DNA from: Akkermansiaceae bacterium | GTDB taxonomy: Bacteria; Verrucomicrobiota; Verrucomicrobiia; Verrucomicrobiales; DEV007 | Direction of reading: 5' to 3' | Assembly (NCBI GenBank): GCA_024233005.1 | Contig: JACKQE010000002.1 | Coordinates: 496,001-560,000 of the forward strand | DNA length: 64,000 nucleotides | In this document: positions 52,393 through 61,206 of the stretch, piece by piece | How positions within the stretch are numbered: the first letter of the stretch is position 1 | How the letters are laid out: every line of letters starts with the position of its first letter | Notes under the pieces: generated by a model | Seen by the model: the letters and a program-made list of their open reading frames with translations, nothing else | Database searches by the model: none | Told to the model about the DNA's origin: nothing | Translations under genes and position numbers: made by a program

Positions 52393-54234
52393 ATGACCCC
52401 GAAAAAAATCCGCAATCTTGCCATCATCGCCCACGTTGACCATGGCAAGACCACCCTTGTTGACCAACTCCTGCAAGCCGCCGGCGTCTATCGGGAGAAC
52501 CAGGCTGTCACTGAGCGCGCCATGGACTCCATGGATCTGGAAAAGGAAAAGGGGATCACCATCAAGGCAAAGAACACCTCGATCCACTGGGAAGGCTACA
52601 CGATCAACATCGTGGATACTCCAGGCCACGCCGATTTCGGCGCCGAGGTGGAGCGGGTCATGAAGATGGTGGACGGGGTCCTGCTGGTGGTGGACGCCTT
52701 CGGCGGTCCCCAGGCCCAGACCCGATTCGTTCTTCGCAAGGCTCTGCAAGAAGGGCTGAAACCCATTGTTGTCATCAACAAAATCGATCGTCCTTTGGCC
52801 GATCCGTTGAAGGTGCACGACCAGGTGCTTGAGCTTTTCCTCGATCTCCATGCGACCGACGACCAGTTCAACGCGCCATTCCTCTACGGTTCTGCTCGTG
52901 ACGGCTATTTCATGGATTCTCCGGATGATGCCCGCGAAAATGTGGTGCCGCTCTTGAAAAAAATCGTGGAATACATCCCCGAGCCAACAGCGGACCCGGA
53001 GGCGCCGTTCTCCATGCTGGTCTCCAACATCGCTTGGGATGATTACGTGGGCCGTGTTGCCATGGGCAAAATTTTGGGCGGGAACGTCAAGAAAGGAGAC
53101 ACCATCTGGGCCCTCCGCAAAGATGGCTCCAAAGTATCCGCCAAAGTGCTCAAGACGTTCTCCTACTCCGGCCTTTCGACGCATGACTCAGAAGGTGGCA
53201 CGGCCGGAGGGATCGTGGGCATCGCCGGGTTTGAGGACGTGGACATCGGTGAAACCTTGGCCGCAGCCCCGGATGTCGAGGCGTTGCCATTCGTGGAGAT
53301 CGACCCGCCCACCGTGCAGATGCAGTTTTCGATCAATGACGGACCGCTCTCCGGCAAGGATGGCAAACATGTCACCTCCCGGGCCATCCGCGACCGGTTG
53401 ATGCGTGAGATGAAGACCAACATCTCCATCTTTGTGGAGGACACCGACCAGTCGGGCATTTTCAACGTGTCCGCCCGTGGAGCGATGCAGATCGCCGTTC
53501 TGGTGGAAACCATGCGTCGCGAAGGCTTCGAAGTCTGTGTCTCCCGGCCCACCGTGATTTATCGCCGATCCGAGGACGGTACCGGTCCTGTCCTTGAGCC
53601 GTTCGAAACGCTCTATGTGGAAGTCCCCGGTGATTTCACCCAAGGCGTCCTCAAAGGGCTTTTGAACCGCAAGGGCATCATGGAACACATGGACACCGAG
53701 GCCAGTGGACGGACGCTCATCCAAGCGACCATTCCGACCCGTGGCATCATTGGTTTCGAGACCGAATTGGTCAATCTGACTTCCGGCCATGGCATCATGA
53801 GCCACCTTTTCAAAGAATACGCCCCTCATGCCGGCGAAATCATCACCCGCAACACGGGAACGTTGGTTTCCATGGACAGCGGCACGGCCACCACCTACGC
53901 TCTGACGGCTCTCGAAGAGCGGGGAGTGCTGTTCCTGGCTGCCGGTGATGCCGTTTACAGCGGCATGCTGGTGGGGGAAAACCCCCGTGTGGGCGATCTG
54001 CCGGTCAATCCTGTCAAAGAAAAGCACCTCGACAACATGCGCTCCGCCGGCAAGGACAAAACCTCCAAGCTCAGCCCACCGGTCCGCTTTTCTCTCGAAC
54101 GCGCCATCGAATACATCGAAAACGACGAACTCGTGGAAGCGACTCCGAAGACCATTCGTCTGCGCAAACGCATTCTCGACCCGAACCTCCGGGCCCGCAT
54201 GGCCAAGCGCGAGAAAGAATTGGCCGGCGTTTGA
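52393..54234 (+). CDS. typA: ribosome-associated GTPase TypA/BipA
   Basis: 613 residues, the normal length. G1 motif AHVDHGKTT (residues 13-21), G2 region KGITIKAKNTS, G3 DTPGHADFG, G4 NKIDRP, G5 GSARDG. Beyond the G domain come the translation-factor beta barrel (SNIAWDDYVGRVAMGKILGG), domains III and V and the TypA-specific C-terminal domain (DKTSKLSPPVRFSLERAIEY). It is a translational GTPase on the 70S ribosome involved in assembly and stress adaptation. ATG 52393 starts directly with the conserved PKKIRNLAIIAH. Confidence 0.97.
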   Translation: MTPKKIRNLAIIAHVDHGKTTLVDQLLQAAGVYRENQAVTERAMDSMDLEKEKGITIKAKNTSIHWEGYTINIVDTPGHADFGAEVERVMKMVDGVLLVVDAFGGPQAQTRFVLRKALQEGLKPIVVINKIDRPLADPLKVHDQVLELFLDLHATDDQFNAPFLYGSARDGYFMDSPDDARENVVPLLKKIVEYIPEPTADPEAPFSMLVSNIAWDDYVGRVAMGKILGGNVKKGDTIWALRKDGSKVSAKVLKTFSYSGLSTHDSEGGTAGGIVGIAGFEDVDIGETLAAAPDVEALPFVEIDPPTVQMQFSINDGPLSGKDGKHVTSRAIRDRLMREMKTNISIFVEDTDQSGIFNVSARGAMQIAVLVETMRREGFEVCVSRPTVIYRRSEDGTGPVLEPFETLYVEVPGDFTQGVLKGLLNRKGIMEHMDTEASGRTLIQATIPTRGIIGFETELVNLTSGHGIMSHLFKEYAPHAGEIITRNTGTLVSMDSGTATTYALTALEERGVLFLAAGDAVYSGMLVGENPRVGDLPVNPVKEKHLDNMRSAGKDKTSKLSPPVRFSLERAIEYIENDELVEATPKTIRLRKRILDPNLRARMAKREKELAGV

Positions 54235-54283
54235 CCAGCCGCGACCCCAAGCCCCGTCCTGACCGGATGGGCGCGGGGCGTCT

Positions 54284-56791
54284 TCAGACCCGGATCTTCG
54301 CTTCCAGTGTTTCCAAGACCATCCGCCGCAGTTCGCTGGGGGGGTAGGGTTTGGGAAGCACGGCATTGAACCCATATTCCTCGGGGTGAGCCATGGCTGG
54401 CGCATCGGAATAGCCGCTGGAGACGATCGCTGGCACATCCCCGTCGAGCCGTCGGATTTCGTGCATGGTTTCGACGCCACCCAGGCCTCCCACGATGGTG
54501 AGGTCGCAGATGATGAGATCGACTGGCCTGCCGGAATCCCGGTCCTCCTGGAATCGACGAAGGGTGTCACGGCCGTCCGCCGTCTCGATGACCTCGCATC
54601 CGGAGCGGCCGAGCGTGGCGCTGATGAGTCGTCGGATTTTGGCATCGTCTTCCAGAACGAGAACGCGCTTTCCATTCAGTCCGCAGAGTTCCTCAGGCTG
54701 CCCTTCCTGGCTTCCGACGTCGACGAGATCGTCCTGCGCAACCGGGGTCATGGCGGGGGGGAACGGACCGGGCGGGCTGGAGGCGAGCAACCCATAGGGA
54801 TCGAGACTGTGGGCCGTGGAAAAAGGGAGGCAGACACTCGCGATGGTGCCCAGAGTCTCCCGAGACTGAAGGACGATGAATCCTTCATGGCCCCGGGCGA
54901 TGGATTCGCAGACCGTGAGACCGATTCCCGTGGCATTGTCACCGGCGCGCGTTGTGTAATAGGGCTCAAAGGCGTGAGCCAGTTCCTCCGGGGTCATGCC
55001 CCGGCCGGTGTCAATGACTTCAATGACGAGGTGATCGGTCTCCAGCAGGGGAGGCATGCCCCTGAGGCGTTCCGCTTCTTGGGACGAGATGGTGGCCACC
55101 CGCACGATCAGGGCGCCCCCGCCCTGCATGGCAGCCTCCGCATTGGCCGTCAGGTTCTCGATCAGGCGCGTGATCTGATCCCCATCGAGGGAGGCCTCCA
55201 ACAGCGGATTGGAGCACTGGAATTGATACCTCACCCGGGGATGGGCGCGACGATGCTGATCTAGCACACGGCGGATCAATGGCGCCACCCGGACGGCCTT
55301 GCGAACCGGCTGCCCTCCTTTGGCGAAGGTGAGCAGTTGCTGGACCAGTCCCCTGGCTCCTCCCGCTGCGAGAAAGGCCTGGTGCATTTCCTCCTGGAAC
55401 CGTGGATCCTGCGGGTAGCGTTCCCTGGCCAACTCGAGATTGCCCATGAGGACTGTGAGTTGGTTGTTGAACTCGTGGGCAAAGCCGCGGGCAAGGAGTC
55501 CCAGTCCTTCCAATCGTTGGAGACGGGTCTTTTCTGCTTCCGTTTGTTTCCGGTGGGTGATGTCTCGGAAAATCGCCAGGGTCACCTCGCCGCTCCGATA
55601 GGCGCGGACTTCATACCACCGGCTCCGCAGGTCATCCCCCATTTCGAAGGTGTGGGGTTCCCCGTCGAGCTGGGGTTTGAGGAAATTGTGGCCGTGGAGT
55701 TCGGCAAAGCCCGGGGCGAAGCGGGACCAGAGCAACTGTCCGACAAGTGGGGATTTGCCGCCAAATTCCGCCAACGCGACCGCATTGCCATAAAGGACCA
55801 TGCCTTCCCCGTCCATCGCGAGAAGGGGATCGGTGATTTCATCGAAGCTGAGCCTGGTTTGCTCGCGCTCATCGTCTTCCCCAGAGTTTTCGACGTCGTC
55901 AGCCAAATGAATGGGGTGGGAGGCGACCAAAGGAGCGGGCCGCGGCGGAGGGGGCGCGGGAAACCCGAGCAATTCCCGCACCGGTTTGAGCCGGACGGGG
56001 ATCGGGGGGGCCTCAGCAAGAGACGCCGCCAAGGGCAGTGCGGTTGCCAGTTCCCGCAGAATCAGGACCGCACCCAGGACATCGCCGCGGGATGATCTGA
56101 CCGGAGCGGAACGTTCCTCGACCGTTACTTCGCGGCCATTGCGAAGTTGCAGCAACAGATGTCTCCCTTTGTCGCCATCAAGGCGCTCGATGACGGAGAT
56201 TTCCTTTCGTTCGCGGCTCAAGGGATCGCGTGTTTCGATCCAATCCTCCAGCCGGGCGCCGATGGCTTCTCCGGCCGGCAGGCCCAGAAGAGCGATGGCG
56301 TTGTCATTCACAAAAGTGATCCGGCCCTCCAGATCCGCCGCCACCACGGCATCTCCCAAGCCGCTGAGGGCCTTTCCCAGACTGCGTTCGCGCTCCAGCA
56401 GGGCACGCTGCTGGCCGGCCTGCTCGCACGCTGCCTCCACGCAGGCGGCCAACTCCGCATCGCTGAAGGGTTTTCTGAGATAGCCGATGGGTTTGGCCTG
56501 GCGAGCCCTCTCCAGTACGGCGTCGCCGGAGTATCCGGTGATGAAAACGACAGGAAGACCGAGGGATTCTCTCATGCGCAGAGCCGTCTCGATCCCGTCA
56601 AGATGTCCTCGCAAACGAACATCCATCAGCACCAGCAGGGGGTGGGACGCCGCCGCGCGTGCCAGGGCTTCCTCACCGCTGGCAACATGATCCACTGGGC
56701 CGTGACCAAGTCGCTCCATGGTCAGGCACAAGTCCCTTGCGACGAGCTCGTCGTCCTCAACAAGAAGAATGCGGGGCCTGTTTTCACTCAT
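54284..56791 (-). CDS. hybrid histidine kinase with receiver domains at both ends
   Basis: 835 residues, soluble (no membrane helices). N-terminal receiver (5-122) with acceptor Asp57; PAS domain about 135-260 (GLGDAVVAADLEGRITFVND); second PAS about 310-415; HisKA with the phospho-accepting His439 (FAHEFNNQLTVLM); ATPase domain with N-box (IENLTANAEAAM), G1 (DTGRGM), F-box (FEPYYTTR) and G2 (GIGLTV); a C-terminal receiver with Asp763 (IICDLTIVGG). The HEFNN H-box is of the NtrB-like class. The double receiver layout suggests input from another kinase and relay outwards. Convergent with typA; no obvious partner regulator follows. Confidence 0.92.
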   Translation of the reverse strand: MSENRPRILLVEDDELVARDLCLTMERLGHGPVDHVASGEEALARAAASHPLLVLMDVRLRGHLDGIETALRMRESLGLPVVFITGYSGDAVLERARQAKPIGYLRKPFSDAELAACVEAACEQAGQQRALLERERSLGKALSGLGDAVVAADLEGRITFVNDNAIALLGLPAGEAIGARLEDWIETRDPLSRERKEISVIERLDGDKGRHLLLQLRNGREVTVEERSAPVRSSRGDVLGAVLILRELATALPLAASLAEAPPIPVRLKPVRELLGFPAPPPPRPAPLVASHPIHLADDVENSGEDDEREQTRLSFDEITDPLLAMDGEGMVLYGNAVALAEFGGKSPLVGQLLWSRFAPGFAELHGHNFLKPQLDGEPHTFEMGDDLRSRWYEVRAYRSGEVTLAIFRDITHRKQTEAEKTRLQRLEGLGLLARGFAHEFNNQLTVLMGNLELARERYPQDPRFQEEMHQAFLAAGGARGLVQQLLTFAKGGQPVRKAVRVAPLIRRVLDQHRRAHPRVRYQFQCSNPLLEASLDGDQITRLIENLTANAEAAMQGGGALIVRVATISSQEAERLRGMPPLLETDHLVIEVIDTGRGMTPEELAHAFEPYYTTRAGDNATGIGLTVCESIARGHEGFIVLQSRETLGTIASVCLPFSTAHSLDPYGLLASSPPGPFPPAMTPVAQDDLVDVGSQEGQPEELCGLNGKRVLVLEDDAKIRRLISATLGRSGCEVIETADGRDTLRRFQEDRDSGRPVDLIICDLTIVGGLGGVETMHEIRRLDGDVPAIVSSGYSDAPAMAHPEEYGFNAVLPKPYPPSELRRMVLETLEAKIRV

Positions 56792-56980
56792 GATCGGTCA
56801 CTGGATAGGCGAAATGCGGCCTTTGGTCAACCTTCGCCGGGCTTGGAATCCTAGGTGCCCACACCTTAAACCGGATTTTTGGTGGCCACCGGGAAGAAAT
56901 TTCCCCGGGGCGATTGCCTCCGCCTTCAAGAAACGATGGCCCCGTTCAGGCCGGTCAGACCATCGGCGATGCTGGGGCGG

Positions 56981-58624
56981 TCACTTCCTGATGGCGGGCG
57001 CCATGGTCCCGTTTTGCTGGAGAATCAGGCGGGTGACTTTTCCGGCGTCGTCCTTTTGGAAAATCAATGCCGCACTCACGACATCGTATTCAAACCGGTC
57101 CGCAGACACTTCAAAAACCGGCAGGAACGGCTGTCCGGTGAGCTGGACCATCAAGTGATCGTCCGCTAATTTCACGGTGAAGACATTCCCTCCCGGCATC
57201 TGGTAACGTCCCGCATAGGGGGCCAATGCTTCCGGACGACGGAAGATGAGATCTGGAACGGGGTCTGTGGTGCGCCTTGCCAGGAGCTGTTTGCCGTTCT
57301 GGTATAAGGTGACTGAAGTGCAGAGGTCGTCGTTTTTTTCAAACTGCAACTCAGCGGCCACACTGTCATAATAGAACCGGTCATGGCCACGTGCGAAGAC
57401 GGGCAGGAACGGCTGGCCGGTCAGTCTCACCCGGAGCCGCCCTCTTGAAACCACCACCGTGATTTTTGCCTGCTGGCCAAGGGCATAGACTCCCCGGTAG
57501 CATTGCAACTGATCCTCCGTCAGTGGCACGGCATCCACCCCTTTGCCTTTGCCGATGGCGATCTCTTTGTTGGGGCGGGCCTTAGTCAAGACCGCTTCCG
57601 GAGTGAACTCGGCGTTGTTGCAGAGCAGGATCCTGGCGTGGCCATTCCCGGGAAAGACCTGGAGATAGGACCGGTAACCGCCGGTTCCTCCTCCGTGCTC
57701 CAGCGTTTCCTCCCCATCGATCTTGTCCAACATCAAGGCGAGACCGATGCGTCCACCGGATCCGCTTTCCGCCAACGGTTTCCTCTGCAGGAGGAGGGCG
57801 GAAGCGAGGGGGGTACGTTCAGGGGAGGCGAGGGCGCGGGCGAAGGTGACCAGATCCGCGGCGGTCGAGCGCAGGGCCCCCGCCCCGGCCAGAGCCTGAA
57901 AGGTCCATGGGGTGGAGGGGGCTTTGCCGGCATGGGGTGGAACGAAACGCTTGGCCTGTTCCGGAGAGAGAGTCACCACTGTGTCAGTCATTCCCAAGGG
58001 GCGGGTGATTTTCTCTTTTACGAGGTCCTCCCATGTCTGGCCATAAACACGGGCAAGCAGATCCCCGAGAAGGCCCATGCCCAGATTGGAATAGCTCGAA
58101 AGATGAGGGGAAGGGCCTTCCAGTCTGGCCATTGCCAACCAGTCCTCCAGATCCTTCCTGGCATAACCGGCATACGGATCATTCGGGATTTTGGGATTGA
58201 GATTGCCGGGCAGGCGGGGCAGGCCGCTGGTGTGGGTGGCCAGCCCGCGGAGGGTGATGGCCGCGATGGCCGGATCTTTGTAATGGGATGGAGGTGGCAG
58301 CAGGTCTCCCAGCTTGGTATCCGGGCTGACACGGCCTTCGCTTTCGGCGATCGCGAGGAGCAGTCCGGTGAACACCTTGCTGATGGAGCCGATCTCGAAG
58401 ATTTGATGTTCAGGCGGGACCCCGACAGATTCATCCGTTCCCGAAAGCTGGTAAACCGGCGGTCCCTCCGGTGGAACTTCTGCGACGATCACGCATCCTG
58501 CCGCCAACTTTCCGCCCTCCTCCTTCGCCGCCGATAAGAAGGGACTCTCCGCGGACAGCTCTCCAGAGCAGGTCGCCGCCCCGATCCTCAGCAACAACAA
58601 CAACAGGGGGGATCGGACTTTCAT
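56981..58624 (-). CDS. secreted serine beta-lactamase-like hydrolase with two C-terminal repeat modules
   Basis: 547 residues from ATG 58624; ATG 58633 three codons upstream is also possible. Signal-like N-terminus PLLLLLLRIGAATC. Class C beta-lactamase/esterase fold: Ser80-x-x-Lys83 (IGSISKVF), Tyr-x-Asn (SYSNLG), HGGGTGGY in place of the KTG box. The last 160 residues are two similar modules, each with a strand LTGQPFLPVF followed by DRFxYD and a FxKxDD loop, as in DUF3471-type tails. Likely a peptidase or esterase on envelope substrates, not antibiotic resistance. Divergent from the ClpX-like gene. Confidence 0.87.
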   Translation of the reverse strand: MKVRSPLLLLLLRIGAATCSGELSAESPFLSAAKEEGGKLAAGCVIVAEVPPEGPPVYQLSGTDESVGVPPEHQIFEIGSISKVFTGLLLAIAESEGRVSPDTKLGDLLPPPSHYKDPAIAAITLRGLATHTSGLPRLPGNLNPKIPNDPYAGYARKDLEDWLAMARLEGPSPHLSSYSNLGMGLLGDLLARVYGQTWEDLVKEKITRPLGMTDTVVTLSPEQAKRFVPPHAGKAPSTPWTFQALAGAGALRSTAADLVTFARALASPERTPLASALLLQRKPLAESGSGGRIGLALMLDKIDGEETLEHGGGTGGYRSYLQVFPGNGHARILLCNNAEFTPEAVLTKARPNKEIAIGKGKGVDAVPLTEDQLQCYRGVYALGQQAKITVVVSRGRLRVRLTGQPFLPVFARGHDRFYYDSVAAELQFEKNDDLCTSVTLYQNGKQLLARRTTDPVPDLIFRRPEALAPYAGRYQMPGGNVFTVKLADDHLMVQLTGQPFLPVFEVSADRFEYDVVSAALIFQKDDAGKVTRLILQQNGTMAPAIRK

Positions 58625-58740
58625 GGAACTCATCGTAGTCTGAACCTTTTCCCATGAAAATGCAATTTTCTTGGAATGGGATGGATTCCCGGGGATAAAG
58701 TAAGGAGAACAACGAAGGGGTGTCAGGCTGCACTCCCCCC

Positions 58741-60240
58741 ATGAACCCCCCCCTGTTAAAAATGTCCGGCAAATCCTCCGATCCCGACGAAACCGAGAAA
58801 AAAGTCCGCCAAAGGACTGCCAAAAAGAAGAGTGCCAAAACAAAACCTACCGCATCAAAAAAGGAGGCCAAAAAATCCCCCGAATCTCTGAGTCCGAAAA
58901 TCGTTCCGATCGATGTGTCCGGATTCCCCCTGTCGGCGCCCGAGGACGACCTGTTCGAGTTTGAAGATTTTTTTGACGATGATCCCGAAGCGATGGAGTC
59001 CGAGGTGGACCCTTTCAGTCCATCGCCAGATTTCAATGAAATGCTGCGGGAAATGTTCGGAGTGAATGTGGCCGAATCGCAACCGGAAGCGGGCGGGATG
59101 TCGGATGCGGACCCGTTGAGCGATCTGGAGAAAGGTGGGATCATTGAGCATTTGGAGCGTCAACCCATCCTTTCACCCCGGGAGTTGGACCGGGAACTAG
59201 TCCGCCTGGGATACCGAGGCCAGGAACCCGCCCGCCGGGCCGGCGCGGTGCTCGCCTACCGCCATGTCCAGCGCCTGCGGCAGCGCTTCATTGAGAATGT
59301 GCCCACCGCCGAACTCCCCAGGCGAGAGCACTACCTTTTCCTGGGTGCCACCGGTTCTGGCAAGACCTATCTGGTGGAGTTGCTCTTCCGGGAAATCCTG
59401 AAAGTCCCCTCCGTCATCGCCGACATCACCCGGTTTTCTGAAACCGGCTACATCGGAGACGATGTGCAGATGCTTCTCTCCCAACTATATGAATCCGCCG
59501 GTCAGCACCGAGGGTGGGCAAGCTGTGGCATCATCTGTGTGGATGAATTCGACAAACTCGCTGCCAGCCGCAGCAGCGCCCGGTTCGCCGGCGAAGGCAC
59601 CACCAAAGATGTGAGCGGTTTTGGAGTGCAGCGCGGACTGCTGACCCTGCTGTCCGGAGGTTCCTCTCCTTTCCCGACCGACTTCGGGTTCAGCGGCCAT
59701 GGACAACGCATCGTCATGCCATTGGAGAATCTGGTGTTCATCGCCTGTGGAGCCTTCAGTGGTCTCAAGGAGACCGCCGACATCTCGGGTCGTGAAGTGC
59801 GGGTCGGTTTCATGGGGCAATCCCAGGTTAAGCGGGATGATCACCTGATCGCCCAAATGGGATCGGAATTGTTGGAGAACACCCGGGCCTTCTCGGACTA
59901 CGGGATTCTTCCCGAACTTCTTGGACGTTTTTCGAGATTGGTTGCCTTCCAGCCATTGGGGGAAGACGTCCTGCGAAGCATTCTGGAAGAGACTCTGCTG
60001 CGTTCCTATCTGGCTGAGTTCAACCGGGAAGGAGTGGAGTTGACCATTGCTGATGAAGTGGTTTCCCACATTGTCAAAGGAGCCCTCCGTCGCGAGACCG
60101 GAGCCCGCGGACTGCGGGCGGCGTTGGTGCCGCATCTCGAGGAGGCCGCTTTCGAATCTTTTGGAACCGGAGCCCGCGCGAAAGTGCGCATCGGATTGAA
60201 AGATGGCCGCATCCAGATGGAAGTATCCGTGGCCTCCTGA
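58741..60240 (+). CDS. ClpX-like AAA+ ATPase without zinc-binding domain
   Basis: 499 residues from ATG 58741 (ATG 58762 also possible; no ribosome site at either). The first 140 residues are Lys-rich and then acidic, with no C4 zinc motif. The AAA+ domain has Walker A GATGSGKTYLVE, the ClpX box GYIGDDVQMLL, Walker B IICVDEFDKLAA, arginine finger region LLGRFSRLV and sensor-2 ETGARGLRA. VRVGFMGQS matches the place and form of the ClpP-docking IGF loop. It may be a second ClpX paralogue using ClpP with other adaptors or substrates; no clpP is in the window. Confidence 0.88.
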   Translation: MNPPLLKMSGKSSDPDETEKKVRQRTAKKKSAKTKPTASKKEAKKSPESLSPKIVPIDVSGFPLSAPEDDLFEFEDFFDDDPEAMESEVDPFSPSPDFNEMLREMFGVNVAESQPEAGGMSDADPLSDLEKGGIIEHLERQPILSPRELDRELVRLGYRGQEPARRAGAVLAYRHVQRLRQRFIENVPTAELPRREHYLFLGATGSGKTYLVELLFREILKVPSVIADITRFSETGYIGDDVQMLLSQLYESAGQHRGWASCGIICVDEFDKLAASRSSARFAGEGTTKDVSGFGVQRGLLTLLSGGSSPFPTDFGFSGHGQRIVMPLENLVFIACGAFSGLKETADISGREVRVGFMGQSQVKRDDHLIAQMGSELLENTRAFSDYGILPELLGRFSRLVAFQPLGEDVLRSILEETLLRSYLAEFNREGVELTIADEVVSHIVKGALRRETGARGLRAALVPHLEEAAFESFGTGARAKVRIGLKDGRIQMEVSVAS

Positions 60241-60527
60241 CGTTGCAAGGAGGGATGAGGGAGTCTTGAATGCTAAGCCTACATGGTCCGGCGACGATTC
60301 GTCAATGGCACGTTGCATGCTATGGATGTTATCAATCGAAGGGCTTACCAAATTTGAATGGTTGGTGCCGGATGGAAGGCTTAGCCAATTAAGGGTACAC
60401 CGTAATGGAGCCGTTCCTGCGTCTGGTACAAATCAGAAAGTTTATCCGAAGGGATGTTTTTTCAGAAAAATCTTTGACTTCAAAATATCTGATAAGAGCA
60501 TATCATCTGCTCCATCGTATTTTTTCC

Positions 60528-61160
60528 ATGTCCATAGCATCACGCCAACTTGAGTTTGTTTTCGATGCCCCGGCGCAGCCTTCCATTCTGTCCAAACAGG
60601 TTGGACCTTTGCCGGTGCCTGCTTCCGACAGCGCCAGACGTGAACGGATGTTGAACGATCTGGCGCGCCGTCTGATGATGTCTCTCGAACTCCCTGCGTT
60701 GGCCCGTCAGGTGGTCGTCCGCTGGAATCCACGCATGCGTTCCACTGCGGGGCGGGCTCATTTCAACACCCAACTGGTGGAGTTGAATCCGCGGTTGCTT
60801 GGCCTTGGCAATGCTGAGAGCGAGATTGACCGCACCCTGCGGCATGAACTGGCCCATCTCGTTGCCTACGCCCGTTCCGGCCGCGCCGGAATCCGGGAGC
60901 CCCATGGTTCGGCGTGGCGTCAGGCCTGTGCGGATCTGGGCATCGCGGATGAACGCCGCTGTCACACGCTTCCTCTTCCGGTGCGACGCCAGCAAAGAAA
61001 ATTTCTCTACGCCTGTGTCTCCTGTGGTTCGGAAGTTCCCCGTGTCCGGCGGTTCACCTCGCGGGTTGCCTGTTACGCCTGTTGCCAGGCATACAATGGC
61101 GGGGAGTACGATGAGCGCTATCGTCTTGTCTTGGCCACGCGGATTCCCGGTTGCCAATAG
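60528..61160 (+). CDS. SprT-like zinc metalloprotein
   Basis: 210 residues from ATG 60528. The SprT-like domain has the zinc motif HELAH (His106, Glu107, His110) followed by HGSAWRQACADLG, and a C-terminal zinc ribbon YACVSCGSEV...CYACC. The spacing is that of SprT/SPRTN-type domains; eukaryotic relatives cleave DNA-protein crosslinks, and bacterial members are poorly known. The 287 bases upstream are AT-richer than the rest, with a TTGACT at 60474-60479 that may be part of a promoter. Convergent with lysS. Confidence 0.9.
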   Translation: MSIASRQLEFVFDAPAQPSILSKQVGPLPVPASDSARRERMLNDLARRLMMSLELPALARQVVVRWNPRMRSTAGRAHFNTQLVELNPRLLGLGNAESEIDRTLRHELAHLVAYARSGRAGIREPHGSAWRQACADLGIADERRCHTLPLPVRRQQRKFLYACVSCGSEVPRVRRFTSRVACYACCQAYNGGEYDERYRLVLATRIPGCQ

Positions 61161-61206
61161 CGAGGACGTTCCTCCCAACCTGGACGGTGGCGCGGGTAGG
61201 AGGGAA

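Noticed and set aside
52300..54675. Long minus-strand frames (294 and 495 codons) over typA
   Set aside because: typA is certain from its GTPase motifs; part of the longer frame also runs antisense or out of frame into the hybrid kinase gene.
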